The notes: a model not told the origin generated them from the letters alone. A stretch of DNA of 64,000 nucleotides from Dipylidium caninum (GCA_017562135.1 QEYB01000715.1:248001-312000); one strand, 5' to 3'; shown: positions 50,101 through 61,189, counted from the first letter of the stretch. Translations and numbers: made by a program.

Positions 50101-51478
50101 TGTAGTAATACTTAATAGTTATGTAAAAAGTGGCAGTAATTATTTATTAACAAGAAGATGTGTATTTTATTGTAACCTGATACTTTCTCTATTGGATACC
50201 ACCATTTTACTGGAATACGCATATTTACTTCACAGTTTTCCTTACTAGTTCTTCTTCTGCTGTGTATAATTAGCACTTTTTGGTTGGGTCAATTATTTTC
50301 ATGTGTTCGCTTAGTAACTTGATGGTGGGTGGCAGCTATTCGAGGTGCTATGGTATGCAGGAAATATATTTTATTCTGCTATTACTGATTTGAGTCTTAC
50401 GCTGATTGTGTTCCTGTAAAGTAAGTACTAAGGGGTTAGCCTGCTTTCTGACTCACATGTGGCCGTTCTTTTTTTATCTTGCATGTACCCGGTATTGTTT
50501 CTTCTCTTTGCTATTTAGACTAGGCCATTAAGGCAGACCTCCAAATCCTAATGAAATGCTCAACACATTGATACTTTTCGGACGTTTTTGGGGGGCTGAA
50601 ACTGACTTTATTTTCTCCATGAATGAAATCTTTTCTTTCAACCAGTCATGAGCCATATTCCATGTAGTACATAATCCTCCTTACTTTTAAACTATGTAAC
50701 TTTATGGCCGTTGTTACGTTGTTCAATAATTTGTCTTTCTTATATTTAAATGCTAACATTATATCTGTTTGGTGAACACAACATTGTACTGAAATATATT
50801 GAGTACCTTGTGTTGATCGCTACGTTGGGTTCTGTTTGCGGCAATGTTGACATTCAGTCAGAGGCTGATAGCTTTGCTTTTATGGCCCTCTTCTATTTGG
50901 CAGAACGTTAATATGCCTGTGACCCCTAATTGTAATCTGGATCGCAATTTATTAGATTGTCTAAATAATTGTTCGCCCACACGTAGTCACGAACACGAAG
51001 TGAGAATCCGGATCAGGCTCGGCTTCGCGAAATGGCGCACCAGCTTAAAAATGAGCAATACGAACGTGAAAGGCAACAGCAGGCAAACTGGACAGCTCTG
51101 AATGCGATTGGTCTGCCAGCCAGTCGGAGGCCACGGCCGGCTCAGAACCCTCCTGTCGGTGACCAGGGTCTGTCATCTAATACCGCTATCACCACTAGTG
51201 ACTCCGCCTTGCCTACCTCCACTGCCTCCACGTCCACACCCCGCCTTTCCCTTATCAATTCTGCTTCGCGTCTGCGTTTGGTCCAACCGTCCTCTGCAGT
51301 CCCCTCGACCTCGGCCTCAATGGGAGTTGGTGGTGGTCAAACCACAGCCACTCCGCGATTCAATCTCGCAGCCTCACTGCGAACAAGGCGTGCTGGACTA
51401 CGTGAACTTCAGGTGGTCCTCAGTAAGGATTCACACCTCTGCCGGTCGAGGGCGCTTTTTCGTTCCCATTGGCGATGA
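47173..51478 (+). CDS. TAF4: TFIID subunit TAF4, 5'-incomplete, at least 6 exons
   Basis: TAF4 pairs with TAF12 in a histone-fold dimer that scaffolds TFIID for RNA polymerase II initiation. Exons: 47173-47267, 47416-47581, 47765-47916, 48002-48131, 48196-48995, 50987-51478; 610 residues, N-terminus missing. The TAFH/NHR1 domain is at about residues 105-175 of this fragment (VVKFIKQLMELSQKS, LVQQLIDGEIDCDRFC, VESLLKNNIVQLRRDL). A long Pro/Ser/Thr-rich linker follows. The TAF4 C-terminal domain starts at about 345: FFPVSQIRSYLASH, a histone-fold-like helix set, then QLNYLQQLGEFDKQKQSE and YILKAAK joined to SRTRSENPDQARLREMAHQ, with WTALNAIGLP. Every join keeps phase. The last exon ends LRELQVVLS, resembling the family's final helix, so the true C-terminus may involve another exon after the possible donor at about 51423. 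No initiator was found. Confidence 0.88.
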
Positions 51479-53392
51479 ATTCTCTGTGTTTCCCTGACAC
51501 AGACGAATGTTTCCTCAGGGTTCGTCTATCACTTCCATCTTTGCCTCAACCGCCAATAGCAGCAGAAGATTGTAATAGATTTGGCGACGTCTTTTTAATC
51601 ATCGTTGTTGGCACCGTAGGCCAAAGTGGCTGTGCCTTACTCCCAATGTTTTTGTGTACAGACGTCCATATGGCTGCGAGCTTGTCGCATTACTTTGTAC
51701 AAAATCCCCACCGCCCCCACTGTTAGCGTTTTTATTTCTGCGGACACCCAGACATGTGGTTTCTCCTCCACCGCTCTCCCAACCCTCTCTTTACTTTTTG
51801 TATCAACTCAAAGAACCATAAAATGGCAGCGCCACCACTTGGTTTGCCTCTGTGTGTGTGCACCGATGAAATAGAACCGTTCATTATTTGATCATTTTTG
51901 CACTGGACTCCTACATGTCTCCATATCTGTGGACTTCGCAAGTCGGTGATTCAAACCAGCAAAGAATCAAATCGTAAGACCCTAGTTTCAACAAGTGGGA
52001 CAGCTCTCGAGTTGATAACTCCAGTTCAGATATGGCCGAATTCCTGCAGTATTTTTTAGTGTGAACGCTGCTCCCGGGTGTGGGGCCGTTTAGATTAGTG
52101 GTACTCTGCCTTGTCCCTCTGTGCTAGTTTGGCTAATTTGAATTGACCCATTTTCATTACGTAACGTGATGCTGCGGTGTACGCCTCTGCGGACTCGTGG
52201 AGCCTGAGTCTAAAATGTGTGGCACCGGTCACTTTTCACTCATAAAATTAGCTCTGCGTTTCGTGGTCCTGCTCCACCTTTTTGTGCCGTTGTCGGTCTG
52301 CGTGCCTCGATAGAAGGCCAGTTTTCTCACAGGCGCACGGTTGACGAAGTGACAGTGGTGTCTACTACGAATCACCGCAGTCCCCCGTTCACACGCGCAC
52401 CACGCCTCCCACAACACGAGGAGCGTGGGATGGATGCAAGTGTGGTATCGGGGTGCGCATGTGTTGTGGCTCCAGGCTCGCACCTCCTCGCCCCAACTCC
52501 ATCAGTTTGACGGACTTCGCGGTAGTTACCAGCATGGCAACTCGGCGCCCCTCGCGTCTCCTCGTGAGACGATAACAAATAGTGTTCTGTGACTCACGGT
52601 GGGACTATCAATTGGTGGACTCCAACGCCCCGACAGCATTGGAGTTGCCTTAACGTGCAGGGCGGAACACTGGTGGTGGTCGTGGCCACCACACGCGTTC
52701 GTCTCACCTCTGGGCGTCGCGGGCGCTCATCTACGCGCCGGCGGACAATTGTCCTTTACTAAGGTCGAGCGAGACCGTGCGTAGTCAGTCAAACTTATCA
52801 ACGTTATTTTGACCCCTTCTCTATCACGTTGCTCGTGGGGCGAAACGCTTGCGATCTTCCTTCCCTGTTCCATCATCAACAACGGCCTCCTACCGTGTTC
52901 TAACTTGGCAAATGTAACGACTTCGCGATTCCTCGTTCGGCTCTTAGCGAAAGAGCCTTATTCCGTAGATTTCTTACGAACGAGAAACTTTAGTGTACGA
53001 GTTCTAAACTGCTTTTAAGAAAGGCTTTTGGTGTATGGTAAAGCTCTGCCGAATTCAACCACGAGGCCCTTTCTACAATCTTAATATCCGCAAATGAGGA
53101 GTTCTCAGGCGCCTTCCTTAACCGTCGTGCGGAACGGGTGGGTGCTGGCGAGCGGGAGCGCGTCAATCGCTGGCATTTCCTGTGCGCTGCCTTCGTGGAG
53201 GTCGGTTTGGTGGGCAGCCGTGAGTGGGAGGAGGGTCTCCGCGTCAAGTTTAATCATTAAACTAGTCGTCTGCCGCACCCTCTTGCACGCCTTAATCCCC
53301 TTTGCAGACATATCCTGACAAAAGTGGTTCCTAATGAGTCTGATCTGACAAATCTGTAGGTAAATGTAGTTAAAAACAAAAGCAGTACTTGT
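51479..53392. other. Intergenic region, TAF4 3' flank to ASCL 3' flank
   Basis: Composition turns GC-rich here. Short overlapping frames occur on both strands, but none with a recognisable domain or splice structure. Confidence 0.35.
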
Positions 53393-53833
53393 TTATGCGA
53401 ACTGTCCTTGGTCCAGGTTCTTGGAGGCTTGCAAAATTCCCGTGAGCTCGTTGATATAACGAATGGCGGCGCGTAGGGTCTTCACTTTAGAGGTTCGGCG
53501 ACTGCATCTTCTCCGCCCAGACGCCCGATGTTTCCGCTCGACGGTTTCCGAAGTGCCGATGTGGATGGGAAGGTGTTGTCTCAGCAGGGCGAAGGCCGCG
53601 TTCACCTGGCGCACTCGCAGCCGCTCCCGCTCGTTGCGCCGGTTGTCCGCCTCACCCGCTCTCTCGCGCTGCGTGGTTGCCTCTGTCGCTTCCGTTGCTT
53701 CCGCTTTTACCTCTTCCTCATTTCTTTCCGCTACCGAAATCAGCTTATATTCTTCCGCGATTTCTTGATTGTCGTTGAGGTGGTAGGCGATGGCCTGTTG
53801 CGGTTGCGATGACGGTGTCCATGCGTAGAACAT
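53393..53833 (-). CDS. ASCL-like: Achaete-scute family bHLH transcription factor, single exon
   Basis: Achaete-scute proteins are proneural activators that bind E-boxes as heterodimers with E proteins/daughterless. The intronless frame encodes 146 residues. After an acidic Glu/Ala/Thr-rich N-terminal half comes the basic region (RRNERERLRVRQVN) and helix 1 (AAFALLRQHLPI). Helix 2 (SKVKTLRAAIRYINELTGIL) follows. The basic-helix 1 sequence is diagnostic of the achaete-scute group. The loop between the helices is unusually long, about 24 residues rich in Arg/Ser/Lys, against about 10 in typical members; removing the GT...AG segment inside it would break the frame, so it is not an overlooked intron. 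ASCL1/2 versus ASCL3-5 cannot be decided. Confidence 0.85.
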   Translation of the reverse strand: MFYAWTPSSQPQQAIAYHLNDNQEIAEEYKLISVAERNEEEVKAEATEATEATTQRERAGEADNRRNERERLRVRQVNAAFALLRQHLPIHIGTSETVERKHRASGRRRCSRRTSKVKTLRAAIRYINELTGILQASKNLDQGQFA

Positions 53834-54617
53834 CGCGCGTTGTGAGTGTGAGCACGCCGACCCACTGGGTCCTCTGGGCGCCTGTGCACGTTGACGTGTT
53901 TGGTGCTACTATATTGACATCCACTCGCTTCCCCCAGCCCAACCCCACCCCCCCGTCCATCCCTGCCTCGTCCACCCCGTCCTGTCCTGTCCCGTCCCGG
54001 CTCGTCGCGCCTCGCTCCCGCGCCCATTAACAACGTCCCGTCGCCAAGGTATAGGAAGGAGGAGACGGTCTGAGGGGCCAATGGGATGACGGGAATGGCT
54101 GTCTTGTGGCCATTGTGGTGCTGTGAGGAGCCTCCTTTAGGTGTCTCCATGGGAAAACACCCATAGGTAGATTGGGGCACTGCACCGAGGGCTTTCTCCT
54201 TGCATAAGCACATTATGGCCTTTCACCAGCTAAAAGGCAAAGATGCAGATGAGGCAGACGCAGTGAGGTCTGCACAGACCGTCCTTGTCGTTATCTACTA
54301 TCGGTTGTGCCCAAGTCCGCGGTGAATAAAACTGTTTTGGTGGGAGTAGTACAGCTAATGGATGGCAGTTCCGGCTTGATTCGCGGGATTTTTCACATCT
54401 CCCGCAAATCCTCCACTCAGTGGTGCCTTCATTCGGGGTCGCGTCCGAGCACTCGTTAGTTACGAAGGTTCGCTGGTGTTTCGTGGCCAAAACATCCAAG
54501 CCAACGTTGAACCAGGGCACGAAATCTATGGATAGGATTTCAAACATTAATTTGTTACATGGGAGGAGAAATTTGACTCTTTTTTGGTGTCACTTTTCGA
54601 TACACAAAAGCAGTTTG
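53834..54617. other. GC-rich spacer upstream of ASCL and the small secreted gene
   Basis: This is the shared upstream region of the divergent ASCL (-) and small secreted protein (+) genes. It contains a C-rich run at about 53935-54005 with repeated CCCGT/CCTGT units. A minus-strand frame of 157 codons overlapping the ASCL start appears to be compositional. Confidence 0.35.
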
Positions 54618-54625
54618 TATAAATA
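54618..54625 (+). promoter_or_regulatory. TATA box of the small secreted protein gene
   Basis: A consensus TATAAATA lies 70 bp before the start codon at 54688. A transcription start about 30 bp downstream would leave a leader of roughly 40 bases. Few other genes here have such a clear TATA box. Confidence 0.55.
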
Positions 54626-54687
54626 AGGAAATCTTTTCGACCGCTTCATTCGGTCGTTTGGGAATTCACGGCGAAGGTGCGACCCAC

Positions 54688-55490
54688 ATGAGGATGAACG
54701 GCTTGTTCTTTTTGGTGCTGGTGTTGGCAGTCGGGACTGCGATCGGGGAAGTGGAGAGGCCGAGTTGCGCGTGAGTTCGACCCGCCTTGCCCCAACCTTC
54801 CCCCCCCCCCCCCTTTCTACGGACAGGTGGCTACAAAGGTGAAGTTCTTTCGGGAAGACGCCCTGCCGTGGCCACCGACCGCCGGCTGGCACTCGTGAAG
54901 CAAACATGCGGTCGACTCCGCCGCCGTCCGTGGCGGGTGCGGAGCCAGCACCGCCTGGGTCACCGTGTAGCAGCTATGTGTTTGCGCTTCTTTGGGGTTT
55001 TTCAGGCGCACTTGTGGCGACCCTGTGGACGGCTTATTTTAAGAGCCCCGTGTGATATCTGCTACTTTCCACGCAGCATAGCAACCCGACTGAGTCCCCT
55101 TGTCACTCACACAGGCGTCTCCGCTCCGCAGGCAACGCCGCCTCCAGAAGAGCTCTGGAAATGGGCACCCGATCTCCGAGGCTGCGCACACCCCAGAGCA
55201 CCCTGTGCGAGAGCGCGAGGGCGGGAGGTGCCCTGAACACAAGAGTATCATGGGAAATGTGCTTTTAACCCTTTCATCTTTCACTTCTCCATTAACCGCT
55301 TTTCAGAGCCATGGTTAAACACTGCAGAGAAACGTACGAGGCCATTGGAGTGGCAGAAAACCAGTTGGTTTGCGACTGCCTACAAGAAAGGTGTGGGCCA
55401 TCATCACTCCACTGTGGAAACGCAGACGAATGCGCAATCAGCATCTTCACCCTCCTCGACGACTGTCTGGCCTCGGTCCAAGATGCCTGA
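54688..55490 (+). CDS. Small secreted protein with eight cysteines, two exons
   Basis: Not recognised as a known family. Exons 54688-54770 and 55307-55490 join in phase (donor GTGAGT; very pyrimidine-rich acceptor ending CCGCTTTTCAG), giving 88 residues. Residues 1-20 are a strong signal peptide (MRMNGLFFLVLVLAVGTAIG). The mature part of about 68 residues is acidic and has eight cysteines spaced C-6-C-15-C-1-C-4-C-6-C-5-C-10-C, suggesting four disulfides. The spacing does not match saposins, Kunitz or ICK peptides that I can recall; a distant likeness to the Cys-rich helical modules of GDNF-receptor-type proteins is possible but weak. A TATA box, a short leader and a single intron suit a strongly expressed, tissue-specific secreted protein. 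Secretion is well supported; function is unknown. Confidence 0.6.
54800..54813 (+). repeat. Homopolymer run of 14 C
   Basis: Uninterrupted C14 inside the intron of the small secreted protein gene, likely length-variable. Confidence 0.9.
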
Positions 55491-56486
55491 CGAGGAACTT
55501 TCACCCCGAATCGTTGATCTCCCTAGTCAACTTCGGTGAACTTCGGAAAAAAATGTTCTGGGCCCCCAAACAAGCTTTCCCGCCTTGGCCCTGCCTCCGC
55601 TCATCCTGTAGCATGGGAAGGGGCTGCCAGCGCATATAGCACCACTGCATTTTCGCAATGACCGTGGTGAAAATTAAATGATTTAAGTGGCACACTTCGG
55701 GCGACTCGAAACATCCGCGCGAGGGAACGGAGTTGTCGAGGGGTTGCCTTGAGGGTGTGGAAGGGCGGACATGCTCCTCCCTAACGCCTGCACCGCAACA
55801 GGCGTGGGTGGTCGACGGGGACGAGGAGTCGGCGGGCGCGGCGCGCGACGCGTCTGAGGGTTGCGCATCCTCGCCCGACGGGCGAGCGGTGGCGGCGGGC
55901 AGCAGAGGAGTCGTGGCAGCATGCGGGCCAAAGTTCGCTGCGACTTCCCTCCACCCCGATCTCACAAATTCCTGGAGCAAGAAAGAGCGCTGGTAACGGA
56001 GAGGACTTCTTCCCCTCTGTCGGACATTCAGGCCCAAGCCTTCACGTGAACCCGCCGGCTTCACGCTCGCAGGCGTCAGCTGTGTCCGTGCCAAGAGCAG
56101 GAACCTCTGAGCACCGCTCCGCAAAATGATCACCGCCGCAAGCGGGGTTGGTGGCCTTATTTGGTGGCGAAGTGTGATGCGCCTCTTGCGGATTCAGTGA
56201 AATGCCGAGGCACGCCGTCGAGCGCGCTCGCTTGCCGCGGTAAATACGACCTACTGAGGCGAGCTAGTAGGGGAACGGGCCGTGCTCCGCCAGCCCCTTG
56301 CCGGCCAGGCGCCGGGCGCGCTCAGTTGGCTTGCATGACCACGCGAGGCGGTGGCGGAGGCGTCGAGCTCCACGCAACAGCGGACGCCCCATGGTTTTGT
56401 CTCGCCCCCTGCTAAGGCGAGGGGGGACGCTGAGGGGGCACGGTCCAGAGGTCGTGCGCCGAAGTACTGACTCGAGCAGCCGGGAG
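55491..56486. other. GC-rich spacer
   Basis: Several overlapping long frames occur on both strands, including 210 codons on the minus strand at 55501-56133, with Ala/Pro/Ser/Arg bias. I see no domain or supporting splice sites and take them as a consequence of high GC. Confidence 0.35.
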
Positions 56487-57794
56487 ATGAGCGAGGGTCG
56501 ACGCCAGATGCCACTAAACGAGGGCCTCGGGGAAACCGTGGAGGCCGTCGCACCGGCTGAGGCACTGGGACTCGTTCCGCGCGAGTGGTCGGCCTTCCCT
56601 ACCCGCACCCCTCCAGCACGAAGGCCTCCAAAGGTGAGTTCCTCGAAGGCAACGCAAGAACACCAATTTCACGCGTGAAAAGCCCAAGGGCAACGGTGTC
56701 AACGAGTCCGTGTTGGTATTCTCCAACTTATTTTTGTGGAGTCTTCCCCGTCCCCGTTACGTGGCCGACCGCGTTAAATGCCTTTCATTGCTCTCCTCGC
56801 CACGAGGCACACAGCGAGACGTTTTGGTGAGAAATTGGCAAATGAAGAATGCGAGGCCAGTCCAACGTCAATTTAGGTGCTTCGGAGTGCCTACTCAAGC
56901 ATTCTGCAACGTCGGTTCAAGGCAAAATCGACCGTGCTCCGCCCACCAAATAGGAGCGCAGACGGTCTCCTAGTGAATGTTCAACTGCACACACACGCGC
57001 GCGGTCACTCACCGGTCTCCCGCTGGACTCGTAAGTCAACCACGCACTCAGCCGTGGAGAAAGGCCATTGTGGCAGGCCCTCCGCTTCGGCGAAACGATC
57101 CTCTAGCCTTTTTGCAGGGCTGTTCGCAACAGCGCACGCCTCCAGTGCGAATGCGTCGGTCGCTCGGGCTGCTGGAAGCCTCCCTCGAAAGCGCAGTGAA
57201 TTCAGCACTGTGACAGCGCGGGGATGCGGCGAGCGATCCCGCTGGTGGGCGAGTGGTTCTCCGTCATGCTCCACCTCCTGTCCGAAATCTCCCTCCCGAG
57301 GACAGTGAAAGTCGTGGGCGGCTAGTGGCTTCACACCCTGGACGTGGTGCATGTGTGGTGCCAGGAGAATGTCAAACTGCTCGGTAATGGTCTTCGCGGC
57401 CATTCCAGTATTTTATGCCGTCTAGCAGTTCAACTGGTAGAGGGAACGCAAATGCACTATTTTTTATTCCTAGGTGAGCCGCAGCAACTGTCAGACACAA
57501 CGACTTCGTTACCGTGTTAATTGCTCAGCTAATCATCAACAGGCTGCGGGCACGGACGCACGGCGGAGGAGCATTCCACAGCGCGTGTCGACCAGAGGAT
57601 CTGGTCCCCGCGTGGAGCCCCGCTCCCGCAGCCCCGACGGCCTCCGCCCAAGCGAGTCGCCACCGACCAACGCGCAGGTCAGACCTTCCCCACCGTTCAA
57701 GTCCGCCCGACTTAAGCACGATCCGCATTCTCCTCGGTGGTTTAAATTCACCACAGGAGAGGAGGCCCCCCCTCCCCACGGAGAAAAGACCTGA
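56487..57794 (+). CDS. Candidate two-exon gene, unrecognised Arg/Pro/Ser-rich protein
   Basis: Exon 56487-56633 ends at a good donor (AAG then GTGAGT) and exon 57474-57794 starts after a strong acceptor (TTTTTTATTCCTAG). Both are phase 0, and the joined frame runs 155 residues to a TGA. The product starts MSEGRRQMPLNEGLGETVEA and ends with a basic Pro/Ser-rich tail (HDPHSPRWFKFTTGEEAPPP). No domain is recognised. In DNA this GC-rich, open frames arise easily, so the case rests on splice signals and phase. The first exon's frame is also open upstream to 56298, so the start is uncertain. Confidence 0.35.
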
Positions 57795-58063
57795 GTGGCG
57801 CTGAGGCTGCTTATGAAAGAACCTCATGAGGATATTCTTAAACTATCAGTTGTCCAAATTCGCATCTCTCTTGGCACGCGGTTCCCCCTTTCTTTTCTCC
57901 TAAACTCCCCGCCGAGGTCCACAGCCGAGAGGAAGTCGTCTGCTCTGGCGAGGCGCGGGAATGTTAGTTTGGTCCGGTGCGGCTCGTGCAGATCCCGCAT
58001 TTGTAGCCACATCTTACGGATGCAACCGCACCACCGCGGGCGCACACAGGCAGACTGGCCGAG

Positions 58064-58130
58064 GGAGGAGGGCGCCGGCGGGCGGACGGGAGGCGGCGGA
58101 CGGGGGACGGGGGGGGGGCGGGTGCGCGGA
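58064..58130 (+). repeat. G-rich tract with quadruplex potential
   Basis: Many G-runs are closely spaced: GAGGGCGCC, GGCGGGCGG, GGAGGCGG, GGGGGACGG and a run of ten G within about 65 bases. Confidence 0.5.
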
Positions 58131-59183
58131 TTGGTGTTATAGAGGGGCCTTCCCACTGCTAGTGTAAATGTCAGGTGGCCTCTACCTGGCTGCGAGGTGA
58201 ATTCAACCTTTTCATGAGACGCCCAGTGGTTAATCCCACGACAATCCACAATCCCTCACTTAACAAATTTAACCGACATAGCACGGTGGCAGCGCTGTCG
58301 GCGCGCACTCATTTCGTCCCACTTGGATTTTTCTGTTCAGCCCTTCCGAACTGATGGGCCTAACAGTCGTCTCTCCCACCTTTTGCGAGTCTGTGGAATG
58401 CCCATTTTCTCTCCACGTGTGACCTTTTTGACCATTCCCCTAACCATCCCTTGTGGCCACCATTTCGCGGTCACCTTGACAAACTGAATAAAGGCAATTT
58501 ACTCCCAAGTGGGAACGCAAGACGAAGAATTCCGTCCTCACGGGCGATCGCAACAGGCAGGACGACGTTTGCGACACGTGGAGGGCTTCTTCGGCGCTTG
58601 CCCCCACTTCGTTGAGTGCCGGCAAAGCAAGAGGGTGGCGGCACGATTGCTCGTCCGCTCCACGACTGTCCTGCTGGCATCACCGCGGCCGGAAGGTTAA
58701 CCACCCTCCGCCGCCCCGTCCCCGTCCCCGCCCCTCGCCGGGGCCAACCCCTCCAGACTGCTCACTGGCATCCGGTTCGGTGGAATTTCTGCAAGAAATG
58801 CTGTTTAAAGGAGCTGGGAGAGGAATTTCTTCTTGTTTTCAACTGACACTCCTTACCACTTGCTAGTGGAAACTTAATTATTAACTGCGCATTCTTTCTG
58901 CAGCCCATCTTCTTCCCTCTCCCCATATGGTTATTTTCTTAACCAGCAGGGAGGGTCTGTCTGCCACGGGTTTTTAAGTGCCATCTGCCTGCCCTTGGGT
59001 GATGCATAAAAGCATGCAGGTTGCAGAAATCCCTGCCATGTGGACGCGGTGAATTCCCCTCCAGTTGTCTCCACAAATTACTTGTTCACCATGTTGCCAT
59101 ATCAACGCTCATAATCAACATTAGTTAGTTGCAGCAGCAACTACATCGGACTACTTTGTCGGAATGACCCTGACGGAACGATC

Positions 59184-59363
59184 GCCCCCACACTCCAGCA
59201 AACGCCCCACCGCCACCTCACCCCCACCCCAGCCTTCCTCACTCCTCCCCCTCCTCCTCCTCCTCCCGGACCGCCCTTTCTCGCTGCTCCCGTTTGCCTC
59301 CCCTTTCTCCTTCCCTCCTCCCGCTCTTCCGCCCCCTCCGCGCGCCCCCCTCTCCCGCTCTCG
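59184..59363 (+). repeat. Polypyrimidine (C/T) tract of about 180 bases
   Basis: Almost entirely C and T over about 180 bases, including CTCCTCCTCCTCCTCC-type repeats. It gives rise to spurious long open frames on both strands. Confidence 0.75.
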
Positions 59364-59805
59364 GTGGGGCAAAGCCATTAACTTATCATTTTACTTTAAG
59401 CCTGCGTGTACGCGCTCATCAGACACACACTCATTGAGAGAGAAATTCTATTTGTCCAAAACACTCACTAACGCATCGTTGAAGACAAATGGAAAATGCG
59501 CATTAGCAGCAAAATGATGGAGGGGAGGCGCGGAAGAGGGGAGAAGGACGTGGGCGCAAGGGTTAGGGAGCAACTCCGAGGCCTGCACGCAAGCCCCGAG
59601 AGGCGCTCCAAATTTCCCAGCGCAACACCACTCCGACCCGCCTGTAGCCAGCGCGCCACTTCGGGCGCTTTTGGGAGGCAGAAGTGCTCGACGACAAATG
59701 ATTTCCTCTCCGCAACTCTCTCCGGCGGCACCTCCTGGGGGGTCGGGCCACCTCATCAACGACGTCGGCCTTCCGCGCTCGCGGGCGCAGCATAGACGAA
59801 AATGC

Positions 59806-60268
59806 TCAGATGGGCCAAGTCCAGTCGTCAGACATAAAGCAAACTCTAATCGCAGTGTGACAGGACTGCTTCTCTTCGTAGAACTGGGTGTAGGCAGAGT
59901 GAGGCCATGCTCCACGTGCACGATTGATGATTTCGTCGTCGTCGACGTCGTCCGCGGCCTCTGGAAGGGCAGGCAGCCCGTCCTCACGTGCCTGTGCTGG
60001 TGTGTTTACATAACTCCGGTCATAGTCCCTTCACGGACAAGAAAAGTTCATACGCTGCTGCCATTTTAGAAGCATCTTTCGAAGTATTCGAAGGCGAGGC
60101 ATTGGCAAACGTCTCGCCGTTCATGTCAGAATAAGATTTAATGTGAATTTTCGTTGGGCCAAGTAAGGCTACCGGGAAATTTAGCCTCTCGTCAGTCTCG
60201 GCCCCCATCACCCTCCGTGGCCAGAATGGGTTTCGAGGCGGCTGACGGCAATGCTTCGAGGGGATGGT
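59806..60268 (-). CDS. 3' coding exons of an unrecognised gene
   Basis: Exon 60268-60035 and exon 59991-59806, separated by a 43-bp intron, form one frame of 140 codons ending in TGA. The peptide has a natural mixed composition: LNFPVALLGPTKIHIKSYSD, SKMAAAYELFLS, then an acidic EAADDVDDDEIINRA and a tail ending CFMSDDWTWPI. No family is recognised. The upstream end appears to be an acceptor (TTGACAGCAG), so 5' exons are missing. It could be an independent gene or 3' exons of the zinc-finger gene upstream if that gene's apparent last exon has an alternative donor; no in-phase join was found. Alternatively it starts at the ATG at 60208. Confidence 0.4.
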
Positions 60269-60920
60269 CTGCTGTCAAGAATGCCTTCTTGAGATCAGTT
60301 AAATTAACAAATTAATCCATCTGCCCTCATGTCACGCGAGAGGGGCTGCCCATCCTCTTCTCCTCCACCGTGGAAATTACTTTAGCCAGCTAAGTCATAT
60401 GGCCGAACTCCCAAGAGAACTTTCTTACGGACTAGGCTTTGCCGGCTCCCAAATGTGATTCGGTATTTGATGTATAGCCTCTTCTTTCGGCCAGAAATTG
60501 GCGCTCGGTGTGGGGAGCGTCGCTCCCTCCAGTCGCCCTAAGCAGCGGCACCCACACGTCCGCCGATCAGAAGTCGTAAAGTTTTGTGACCTTTTCCCGA
60601 GGAGCCTAAAACACTTTTGGGATTACTTCCGCCTTGTAACTGTTATTCCTGCTAAACAGGGGCATAAACGGACACCGGAGCTGCCCCCTCCCCGCGCTGG
60701 GCATTTGACAGCGCGCGGCTCCTCGCTACTCGCCGTCCTAAGTAGCTGCAGTGTGTGGGCGGCACACTCTAAGACTAACTAGACAGTTTAATTTAGCTTT
60801 ATTGGTATCATCGTTGCAGACATAATAAGAGATATGTATGTTTGTATGTATGTATGTATGTGTGTATGCATATATAATATTATATATATATTATATATAT
60901 ATATATATATATGCGTGTGA

Positions 60921-60958
<38 letters not shown>

Positions 60959-61189
60959 GTATAGGCAGATACACAGGATGAAAAACTGGCCAAGGGCGAA
61001 CAGCTGGTTCCAGAAGGACTCTTCTGTTCGCAGGCGTGTTTTTGTGCACATGCAAGTGTGCACGTGTGTATCAATTTGAGAAAACTGGTGCAGTCATCGC
61101 CTCAGGTTACGAGGAGGAGGGAGAGGAGGCGGAGGAGGGGGCGGAGGCGGTGATGTGTCTGGCCCACGAAGCAGCCGGGCGGGAGGCGA
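60269..61189. other. Spacer with an AT microsatellite
   Basis: No gene recognised. A low-complexity block occupies 60832-60958. Confidence 0.4.
60832..60958. repeat. Compound microsatellite, (GTAT)n and (TA)n
   Basis: GTAT tetranucleotide repeats pass into two long TA-dinucleotide runs separated by a TG-rich break (GCGTGTGAGTGTGTG). Confidence 0.9.

Larger units (their letters stand above)
57795..59805. other. GC-rich spacer with G-rich and pyrimidine-rich tracts
   Basis: No gene recognised. It contains a G-rich tract at about 58060-58130, a C-rich tract at about 58695-58750 and a long polypyrimidine tract at 59184-59363. Confidence 0.4.

Noticed and set aside
51469..51726. Frame considered as an extra TAF4 C-terminal exon
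   Set aside because: The peptide shows no resemblance to the final TAF4 helix and the splice phase is unclear.
53740..54213. 157-codon minus-strand frame overlapping the ASCL start
   Set aside because: It overlaps the N-terminal coding part of the bHLH gene in another frame and is compositionally biased (Arg/Gly/His runs); no domain.
55501..56133. 210-codon minus-strand open frame
   Set aside because: High GC makes long frames likely; Ala/Pro/Ser/Arg bias, no recognised domain and no supporting splice site.
57005..57403. 132-codon minus-strand frame starting MAAKTITEQF
   Set aside because: The first about 23 residues look plausible as an exon with a donor at about 57335, but no continuing exon or homology was found.
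59448..59987. 179-codon minus-strand open frame
   Set aside because: It overlaps the better-supported exon 59991-59806 in a different frame, and no domain or splice structure supports it.
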